A stretch of 23,690 nt of DNA. Origin: a virus. The DNA lies in IMG/VR virus record IMGVR_UViG_3300040815_001820, positions 1 through 23,690 of that record. One strand, given 5' to 3'. Position numbers and translations under genes: made by a program. The notes under the pieces are model-generated. The model had not been told where the DNA came from. It worked only from the letters and a program-made list of their open reading frames with translations, and searched no databases. Numbering within the stretch: the first letter of the stretch is position 1; each line of letters opens with the position of its first letter. Positions 7,693 to 12,809 of this stretch are shown one piece after another.

Positions 7693-7805
7693 TAAACGAC
7701 AAAGATACTTGTAAAAGTTGTGGTCATAAGTGTCATTGTCATTCTCCCGATTGTAAATATTGTATTAACGATGTTTGCGTAAAATGTAATTGTAAAGAGA
7801 CATAA
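7689..7805 (+). CDS. Cys-rich metal-binding microprotein, 38 residues
   Basis: A 38-codon ORF between two overlapping neighbours encodes nine Cys (residues 8, 11, 15, 17, 22, 25, 30, 33, 35) and three His (13, 16, 18) in 38 residues. The pairs are arranged as CxxC, CxC, CxxC and CxxC-x-C, a spacing expected of a small zinc knot or double-zinc cluster. The start overlaps the previous stop (ATGA) and the stop overlaps the next start (TAATG), the spacing seen throughout this block, which supports real translation. It is too short for routine gene callers. A role in binding nucleic acid or metal is inferred; related Cys patterns occur in the proteins at 8020 and 9194. Confidence 0.72.
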   Translation: MINDKDTCKSCGHKCHCHSPDCKYCINDVCVKCNCKET

Positions 7806-8023
7806 TGAAAAAATGGTTCTACAAAATATGGCGTAGTTGGAACCCATGGTATGTACTAGAAGTAGATCACCGTGGTAAAATTCGTCGTATTGTTGTGGCA
7901 GATTTTAAAAAGAAAACACCAAATCATATTAAAGGTAGAACTAACCACGGTGAATGGTTTGAATTAAAAAGTGCTACGCCTATGGATTACTATATTGAGG
8001 AATATAAGGAAGATTTGAAATGA
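7805..8023 (+). CDS. Conserved small phage protein
   Basis: This 72-residue protein is rich in Trp and Lys at its start (MKKWFYKIWRSWNPW) and has alternating strands (YVLEVDHRGKIRRIVVADF), a central HIKGRTNHGEWFELK patch and an acidic end (YYIEEYKEDLK). I recognise the general pattern as a hypothetical protein of marine T4-like phages but know no function. There is no membrane helix or Cys. It overlaps both neighbours (TAATG before, ATGA after). It might be a small beta-barrel nucleic-acid-binding protein given its basic strands, but this is a guess from composition only. Confidence 0.75.
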   Translation: MKKWFYKIWRSWNPWYVLEVDHRGKIRRIVVADFKKKTPNHIKGRTNHGEWFELKSATPMDYYIEEYKEDLK

Positions 8024-8799
8024 AAATGTCAGACTTATCCGACTTAAATGAAGATGGAAGAATAGTAAAAGGTGTTAACACAACTCCAGATGTAAGCACT
8101 GATGAAATAAAAACACAAGCTGCAAAATTTGGTTTTAATGTAGACAAGGACGGACGTCCGCCTACACTAAGTAAAAAAGTTAAAGGTAAATCAACTAACG
8201 TATTGTTTAATCTAGGGCTTGCTGAAGGATACAAACTACAGTTAGAACGTGACAAGAAGATGCTAGTTCTAAATATTAAAAACACAACAACAGGACAACG
8301 TACAGAAGTACGTGGTAAACCAGGATACGAAACAGGCGGGTACGATCCTAATGACGATTTACACCAACTGTTAGATACTATCGGTAAGAGCGTTGATATT
8401 TCACAGCTAATGAATGGCGAGCCTGTAGGTATTAATCCTAAACATCCAGACGGTGCTAAAGCAAAGACTGCTACTGATAAAGCATATAACGAACGCTTTA
8501 CAGCAATGGAATGGGCTATTATAGAAGGCGGGCATAGTTTGAATGAATGGGTGTGTGGTAAATGTTTTGCTGAACCTTGTAAGTGTGATAAAACTCCAGG
8601 TGATTTATTTACAGCATTGGAAAACTTTGCTGACGGTAAAGTAAAAGGCAAAAGCAGACCGGGGCGTGTAAAGCGTTCAGGTGCTAGTTGTAATGGAAGT
8701 GTAACAGCACTACGCAAACGTGCTAAGAACGCTAGTGGCGAAAAGGCTAAAATGTATCATTGGTGTGCAAACATGAAATCAGGTAGGAAGAAGAAATAA
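8020..8799 (+). CDS. Putative internal head protein with zinc knot and basic C-terminal module
   Basis: This 259-residue protein starts MKMSDLSDLNEDGR, with LNE at 9-11 as a possible prohead-protease site. Residues about 12-165 form a mixed alpha/beta region I do not recognise. A second LNE at 174-176 comes directly before a Cys knot (Cys179, 182, 187 and 189, spaced CxxC-x4-CxC). The last 65 residues are strongly basic and form a module I recall from several marine phage proteins: GKVKGKSRPGRVKRSGASC, then an HWCANMKSGRKKK end. The layout leader, domain, LNE, zinc knot, basic tail suggests a polyprotein cut into a soluble part and a DNA-binding part. The start shares ATGA with the previous stop. 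Cleavage and packaging are inferred. Confidence 0.78.
   Translation: MKMSDLSDLNEDGRIVKGVNTTPDVSTDEIKTQAAKFGFNVDKDGRPPTLSKKVKGKSTNVLFNLGLAEGYKLQLERDKKMLVLNIKNTTTGQRTEVRGKPGYETGGYDPNDDLHQLLDTIGKSVDISQLMNGEPVGINPKHPDGAKAKTATDKAYNERFTAMEWAIIEGGHSLNEWVCGKCFAEPCKCDKTPGDLFTALENFADGKVKGKSRPGRVKRSGASCNGSVTALRKRAKNASGEKAKMYHWCANMKSGRKKK
8539..8547 (+). other. Predicted internal cleavage site LNE, residues 174-176 of the 8020 protein
   Basis: Leu-Asn-Glu stands three residues before the first Cys of the zinc knot. A cut here would release an 83-residue Cys- and Lys/Arg-rich C-terminal piece. Same motif and module-boundary position as at 7034-7042; not proven. Confidence 0.4.
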
Positions 8800-8948
8800 T
8801 GGACATAGAGCATTACATAGCTAAGTATAAAGAACACGAAGCACGTAACGCTACTACTAATGAACGTGAAGAATATTGGAAACAATATGCTAAGTCACAA
8901 AAACAATTAGATCCAGAAACAAGTTTTGATATGGGAAAATACACATGA
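8799..8948 (+). CDS. Small charged protein, 49 residues
   Basis: A 50-codon ORF fits exactly between its neighbours: its ATG shares the A of the previous TAA and its TGA overlaps the next ATG (ATGA). The product is highly charged and helical (AKYKEHEARNATTNEREEYW), with no Cys or membrane segment. AGGAAG at 8784-8789 can serve as ribosome site. The exact overlaps on both sides, the same as its neighbours, are the main evidence that it is real. I recognise no family or function. Confidence 0.65.
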   Translation: MDIEHYIAKYKEHEARNATTNEREEYWKQYAKSQKQLDPETSFDMGKYT

Positions 8949-9163
8949 AGATGAATGAATTATTAGACGAAGTAGCAACCGCTGGCAGCACTAGTGCTGG
9001 ATCAATTGCTACTGTAGCAAGTGTACCAGGTGCTAAACGTAAAGTAAAAAAAGATAAAAATGGTATACCAAAAGCGCCACAAGCTACAAATGCCGACGGT
9101 ACTGCTAAAAATGCACTTGATATGAATACCAACGTAATGGGCGGCAAGACTATTAAGAGATAA
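8945..9163 (+). CDS. Small basic Ala/Gly-rich protein with N-terminal cleavage motif
   Basis: This 72-residue protein begins MKMNELLDEVATAG, with LDE at 7-9. A low-complexity stretch rich in Ala, Ser, Thr and Gly follows (STSAGSIATVASVPGAKRK), then a basic Lys-rich end (GGKTIKR). The STSAG-SIATVAS patch is a motif I recall from small proteins of marine T4-like phages near scaffold or internal head genes. A leader of this size ending in Leu-x-Glu, with a basic body, is what T4 internal proteins look like. No enzyme motif is present. It is followed by a late-promoter-like box and the only sizeable gap of this block (30 bases). Confidence 0.72.
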   Translation: MKMNELLDEVATAGSTSAGSIATVASVPGAKRKVKKDKNGIPKAPQATNADGTAKNALDMNTNVMGGKTIKR

Positions 9164-9166
9164 ATA
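9159..9166 (+). promoter_or_regulatory. T4-style late promoter box GATAAATA
   Basis: The same eight bases as at 4448-4455 cross the end of the previous gene. They end 27 bases before the ATG at 9194, leaving room for a start site and the GGAG ribosome site at 9183-9186 with a 7-base spacer. One mismatch to the T4 late consensus TATAAATA. Its place before a virion-type gene, in the only gap of the block, makes this the more convincing of the two boxes. Confidence 0.55.
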
Positions 9167-9193
9167 CTACATAATACGTATTGGAGCACCTCA

Positions 9194-9847
9194 ATGAGAG
9201 AAAAAGAAATTAGCGAAGGATTAGGCGACTTAGCACACGCTGCTGAAAGAGACCATGAAGTACAAATGGCTCGTGCTGATCTTTACAAACTAGCAAAGTA
9301 TGCAATCAAACTACACGACATGCTAAAAGGCGTAAGCGAAGCAGAAGGTCTTGAAGGTTGGGTACAATCAAAAATTACTAAATCCGCAGATATGATTGGT
9401 AGTGTTTATCATCATATGGATTATGAAAATAGTCCAATGGGCGAAGTAACAGAAGCAAAAGATACACATTGTTCAGACAAGTGTTGCGGTGCTGATACTA
9501 AAGCAGAAGATTGTACATGTCCTCCCAGCTGTGAACATTGTAATTGTAATTCAGTTAGTGAAGGTAAAAGCCCTCATAAAAAAGGTACTAAAAAGTACAA
9601 GAAGCATATGGCTGCAATGCATGCCGAAAGCCTACAAGATCGTCTAGCAAAAAAACTTTCTGAAGCAACACAAACTTGCAACGAATGTGGCAAAGCTATG
9701 TTAACTGCTTCTGAAAAGAAAGAACTTGCAGAACTTGAAGAAGGCAAGCGTCACGGCAACAGCAAAATCTACAAGAAGTGCTGGAAAGGCTGTCGTAAAG
9801 TAGCAGGCAAGAAGCGTGGCGAGCCAGGCTCGTGCAAGTGTGATTAA
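9194..9847 (+). CDS. Putative modular internal head protein with Cys-rich modules
   Basis: This 217-residue protein begins MREKEISEG with ISE at 6-8. Residues about 9-80 form a helical domain (AHAAERDHEVQMARADLYKL, then KGVSEAEGLEGWVQSKI) that I recognise as recurring in virion-region proteins of marine T4-like phages. A Cys-rich stretch follows (CSDKCC, CTCPPSCEHCNC), then a basic patch (HKKGTKKYKKHMAAMHAE) and LSE at 155-157 before a CNECGK pair. LEE at 181-183 precedes the final basic Cys module (GNSKIYKKCWKGCRKVAGKK, ending SCKCD). Each Leu/Ile-x-Glu site falls between modules, as in a precursor cut into several peptides. GGAG 7 bases upstream fixes the start. Packaging and processing are inferred; metal binding by the Cys clusters is likely. 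Confidence 0.8.
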   Translation: MREKEISEGLGDLAHAAERDHEVQMARADLYKLAKYAIKLHDMLKGVSEAEGLEGWVQSKITKSADMIGSVYHHMDYENSPMGEVTEAKDTHCSDKCCGADTKAEDCTCPPSCEHCNCNSVSEGKSPHKKGTKKYKKHMAAMHAESLQDRLAKKLSEATQTCNECGKAMLTASEKKELAELEEGKRHGNSKIYKKCWKGCRKVAGKKRGEPGSCKCD

Positions 9848-9864
9848 TTATAGACTAAAGTAAA

Positions 9865-10353
9865 ATGAAAAAGTTAGACATAGAACAAGCCGAACCGATT
9901 CGAAAAAAGTTTGCTCCAGACTGGGAGATTCGCAAGGGCAAGTATCTATATAAGAAAGTAGCGTTTGATGATTACAATCAAGTGCTACGCTTTTTAATGG
10001 TTATCGAAAAGCCACAAATCAAACTAGATCACTTTGCTGACGTAGGAGTCTTTTATAACGAAGTTACTATGATGGTATACACACACGATGTGGGCGGACT
10101 TACACAGCTAGACTTCGAACTTGCACTATATATTGATGAAGCATTAAAACTAATGGGTGCAAAAAAGTTAGATGAAATTATTCCGGCAGTAGCAGCAGTT
10201 GCAGGTGGCGTTGCAAGAGCCGCAGGCGGAGCAGTAGCAAAAGCAGCAGGCCGAGCAGTAGGCGGAGCAGTAGCAAATACTATATCTGATAAACTTAATG
10301 CAAATAAAAAAAATAAAAAGAAACCGATTAAATCAAAGAATAGAACAAAGTAA
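9865..10353 (+). CDS. Pterin-carbinolamine-dehydratase-like protein with Ala/Gly-rich tail
   Basis: Residues about 1-95 of this 162-residue protein resemble pterin-4a-carbinolamine dehydratase (PCD/DCoH): a DW..R...L.K...F.DY start and the family core VFYNEVTMMVYTHDVGGLTQ with D83 and ALYIDEAL after it. The usual HHP active-site triad is here HFA (56-58); the second conserved His (His74 in THD) remains. Activity is therefore doubtful and a binding role more likely. LDE at 102-104 then precedes a 58-residue tail with repeated Gly-Gly/Ala-Gly and Arg/Lys spacing (PAVAAVAGGVARAAGGAVAK), an amphipathic glycine-zipper-like segment, and a Lys-rich end. That tail is built like the segment after LNE in the 5747 protein. 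No good ribosome site is visible. A dual-part ejected protein is inferred. Confidence 0.75.
   Translation: MKKLDIEQAEPIRKKFAPDWEIRKGKYLYKKVAFDDYNQVLRFLMVIEKPQIKLDHFADVGVFYNEVTMMVYTHDVGGLTQLDFELALYIDEALKLMGAKKLDEIIPAVAAVAGGVARAAGGAVAKAAGRAVGGAVANTISDKLNANKKNKKKPIKSKNRTK
10168..10176 (+). other. Predicted cleavage site LDE, residues 102-104 of the 9865 protein
   Basis: Leu-Asp-Glu separates the PCD-like domain from the Ala/Gly-rich tail beginning IIPAVAAV. The match to the boundary LNE-VAPAVAAV at 7034 in another protein is the main support. A cut would release a 58-residue cationic hydrophobic peptide. Confidence 0.48.
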
Positions 10354-10991
10354 TGCATTTAGTAAATCTTAAACCAGAGTTTACTAACTATCCTTATCTT
10401 ACAAAACCAATAGAACGACAATTAATCGAAACACTTCCGCTTAAAGACTTTGACAAAGACGGATACGAAGTTCCAACACCCTTAGAACATTTACATTATA
10501 CAGCAAACGGCATAGAACTTAATAGAGAAATACAATATCATATTGCTCCAGTACAAGAGTGGTATTACGATATGGAAGCAAGCGAACATCATTTAGTACT
10601 AGACCATTGTATGCTACTAACACGTTATGCATTTGCAGGCGAAGCTAGAGAACAATTAAAAGAAGTATGTGTAAATCGTCCTATACTAAAAAAACTATTA
10701 AATATCAAACCTAAATGGGGTATTGACTTTAGTTTAGACTTTGTAACACACGAGATTGTTATGGAAGTAATACATATCGAACAAGACTTTGATAGTGTAG
10801 AAGAAGCATACGATGCAAAAGAACGGCTCGAAAATATTATTGATAATACAGACTGGTACGAAGGCGCTGTTAAATTATGGAAGCGCAAAGACGAATGGGA
10901 AAATCTAAGTTCCGATGACCATTCAGATTATAAAGCACAATTCTTTGGATGGGCTCGTGCTTTTGATAATAAAAAAGTATTTTCTACTTGA
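10353..10991 (+). CDS. Conserved phage protein, function unknown
   Basis: This 212-residue soluble protein has an aromatic N-terminal half (HLHYTANGIELNREIQYHI, QEWYYDMEAS) and a charged C-terminal half (WGIDFSLDFVTHEIVMEVIH, then helices rich in Glu and Lys). I recognise the WGIDFSLDFV...VIHIEQDF pattern from hypothetical proteins of marine T4-like phages but know no function; no catalytic motif is evident. It starts on the last base of the previous stop (TAATG) and has no predicted leader cleavage site, so it is probably not an internal protein. The -35 box of the next promoter begins inside its last codon and overlaps the stop codon, which marks the end of the block. Confidence 0.78.
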   Translation: MHLVNLKPEFTNYPYLTKPIERQLIETLPLKDFDKDGYEVPTPLEHLHYTANGIELNREIQYHIAPVQEWYYDMEASEHHLVLDHCMLLTRYAFAGEAREQLKEVCVNRPILKKLLNIKPKWGIDFSLDFVTHEIVMEVIHIEQDFDSVEEAYDAKERLENIIDNTDWYEGAVKLWKRKDEWENLSSDDHSDYKAQFFGWARAFDNKKVFST

Positions 10992-11016
10992 CATTAACCT
11001 AAATATATTATATACT
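10988..11016 (+). promoter_or_regulatory. Strong sigma-70 promoter for dsbA
   Basis: TTGACA (10988-10993) and TATACT (11011-11016) are separated by exactly 17 bases: a perfect -35 and a five-of-six -10. Transcription would begin near 11023, followed by GGAG at 11029-11032 and ATG 11041, a normal short leader. The promoter lies in the only gap between 10991 and 11041, so it is not merely a coding coincidence. It should be used early by unmodified host polymerase. Confidence 0.8.
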
Positions 11017-11040
11017 ATAAGAAACAATGGAGATAATCTT

Positions 11041-11304
11041 ATGAGTGATCGTACCTACGGTAGTGAAGAAAAAGCCAAACTAGAACGACTAGTAAAAGAA
11101 GGCGTAACAGTACTACAAGAAATTGAAGACTTAAATGAAGGTTTAAAGGAAACTGTAAAGGCTGTTGCAGAAGAACTTAATGTAAAACCAAGTTTAATTA
11201 ATAAAGCTATTAAAGTTGCAAAAAATCGTGACTGGGGCAAACATCAAGACGAGTTTGAAGATCTTGAAACTATTGTTGCTACTACAGGATACGATAAAGA
11301 TTAA
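11041..11304 (+). CDS. dsbA: DsbA-like dsDNA-binding late transcription protein
   Basis: The 87-residue product is close in size to T4 DsbA (89 residues) and shares its pattern: a charged helical start (EEKAKLERLVKEGVTVLQEI), then EGLKETVKAVAEELNVKPSL, and a basic helix (NKAIKVAKNRDW). T4 DsbA binds double-stranded DNA and affects late transcription; here it would aid use of the GATAAATA boxes. The ELNVKPSLINKAIKVA part reads as a helix-turn-helix. The frame is open upstream to 10915, but GGAG at 11029 with an 8-base spacer and the promoter at 10988-11016 place the true start at 11041. The stop overlaps the next ATG (TAATG). Family assignment is from remembered pattern and size. Confidence 0.8.
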   Translation: MSDRTYGSEEKAKLERLVKEGVTVLQEIEDLNEGLKETVKAVAEELNVKPSLINKAIKVAKNRDWGKHQDEFEDLETIVATTGYDKD

Positions 11305-12800
11305 TGAAACTTTTAGGATTAAGACTTTGCGAGCACGATAGTAATTTATCTTACTATGACGGCAATAGTCTTCGTTATCACAAAACTGAAAGATTTTATC
11401 AAAAAAAACATCATGCAGTAAATGATGTCTTTAAGTGGAAAGAAGAAATTTATAGAGCTTGGGGAATTACCGAAGCAGAGATTGACGAAATTGCAATTAT
11501 AGTTGACGCATGGAAATACGAAGATTGCGGATTTGATAGATTTTTCCCTGCAATTAACTGGAATTTTTTAAATACAAATATTCCTACAACAAGATTAAAT
11601 CATCATTATGCACATGTTCTAAGTAATTATGAAGCTAGAAATATCACAGATGTATCTATTGTAATTGATGGCTATGGAGATTATGGTGTAGGACATACTG
11701 TTTTCAAAGATAATCTAGTAAAAGATATAGGAACTATACCTAGACATGGGTCTTTAGGTATAGAAATGTGTATGCTTGCAGAAAGCCTAGGAATTAAGGC
11801 TGAACATTTTGCTGACCTAAGTGGTAAATTAATGGGACTACAATCTTTTGGAAAATTAGATAAAGAATTCTATAGTAATACTATTCGTAATTATGGAATG
11901 TTTAATCTAAGAGAATTATTTTCTTTCCAACGATGGGTTGAATATAAAAACAATGAAGTTCTTGCTACACATACTAAATTAGATTGGGTCAAGACTTTGC
12001 ATGATGCCATTGGAGAAATTCTATTAAATTATTTTAAAAATTTTGCAAATAAAACAGATACAATTAACTATACAGGTGGAGTAGCACAAAATGTAATATG
12101 GAATAGTAAAATTAGAGATTATTTTCCAAATTTAATCATTCCTCCACATTGTGCTGATGACGGTCTAAGCCTAGGTGCTGTAGAATATTTAAGAATAAAA
12201 AATGGTATACCTGAATTTAATTTAAATAATTTTCCATATTCACAAGATGATACATCAACTGATTGTGTATCAGACGAAATTATCGCAAAAACTTCACAAG
12301 CATTAAGTGAAAATAAAGTTGTTGCATGGTATCAAGGTAATGGTGAAGTAGGACCAAGAGCACTAGGAAATAGGTCAATCTTAATTAATGCTGCTGATAA
12401 ATTTGCAAAAGAAAAAATTAACAATATAAAAAATAGAGAACAATACAGGCCATTCGGTGCTACTGTATTAGAAGAATATAAAGATGATATTTTTTCTAAT
12501 CTAGGCCACAATCCATATATGCTATATGTAGGCAATACAAAAGACAAAGAAAAATATTCATCTATTACTCATGTTGACGGGACATGTAGAGTACAAACTA
12601 TTTCTAAAAAAGATAATAAATCATTTTACAAATTACTAAAATTGTTGTATAATAAGACAAACGTTCCGGTAGTACTGAACACCAGTTTAAATATAGCAGG
12701 TAACCCTATAGCAGGAGATCCACAAGATGCATATAAGTTATACGAAACATCAGAAATTGATGTTTTAGTTATTGGGAATCAGTATTATGAAAAAATGTAG
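11304..12800 (+). CDS. Carbamoyltransferase (NodU/TobZ family)
   Basis: This 498-residue enzyme of the NodU/CmcH/TobZ family transfers a carbamoyl group from carbamoyl phosphate, via carbamoyl-AMP, to a hydroxyl. Family motifs are in order: the metal-binding HHYAH at 100-104, an ASKHA-type core with IDGYGDYG, GGVAQN at 258-263, CADDGLSLGA, then the YrdC-like C-terminal part with GPRALGNRSI at 350-359, YRPFGATV and VVLNTSLNIAGNPI. The length is somewhat shorter than NodU (about 560-600). In phages such enzymes may act on modified bases or on sugars; the sugar genes at 15481-18577 offer possible acceptors, but the substrate cannot be read from sequence. It starts on the last base of dsbA and probably shares its promoter. 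Confidence 0.9.
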   Translation: MKLLGLRLCEHDSNLSYYDGNSLRYHKTERFYQKKHHAVNDVFKWKEEIYRAWGITEAEIDEIAIIVDAWKYEDCGFDRFFPAINWNFLNTNIPTTRLNHHYAHVLSNYEARNITDVSIVIDGYGDYGVGHTVFKDNLVKDIGTIPRHGSLGIEMCMLAESLGIKAEHFADLSGKLMGLQSFGKLDKEFYSNTIRNYGMFNLRELFSFQRWVEYKNNEVLATHTKLDWVKTLHDAIGEILLNYFKNFANKTDTINYTGGVAQNVIWNSKIRDYFPNLIIPPHCADDGLSLGAVEYLRIKNGIPEFNLNNFPYSQDDTSTDCVSDEIIAKTSQALSENKVVAWYQGNGEVGPRALGNRSILINAADKFAKEKINNIKNREQYRPFGATVLEEYKDDIFSNLGHNPYMLYVGNTKDKEKYSSITHVDGTCRVQTISKKDNKSFYKLLKLLYNKTNVPVVLNTSLNIAGNPIAGDPQDAYKLYETSEIDVLVIGNQYYEKM

Positions 12801-12803
12801 GAG
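12799..12803 (+). promoter_or_regulatory. Ribosome binding site AGGAG fixing a TTG start
   Basis: AGGAG lies 6 bases before TTG 12810, an ideal spacing, and overlaps the stop codon of the carbamoyltransferase gene. No ATG in the polymerase frame lies nearby that would keep the conserved N-terminus (SYVDAFFDRGQDIIRVVERK). The polymerase therefore almost certainly starts at TTG, which may hold its output down. Confidence 0.8.
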
Positions 12804-12809
12804 AAACAT

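Noticed and set aside
9173-9182. AATACGTATT palindrome between the late box and the ribosome site at 9183
   Set aside because: A perfect 10-base palindrome is suggestive of an operator, but only one copy was noticed and it is too short to support a claim.
10915-11040. Upstream extension of the dsbA frame
   Set aside because: It overlaps the previous gene, spans a strong promoter and precedes a good ribosome site at 11029; the homology-like part begins at 11041.
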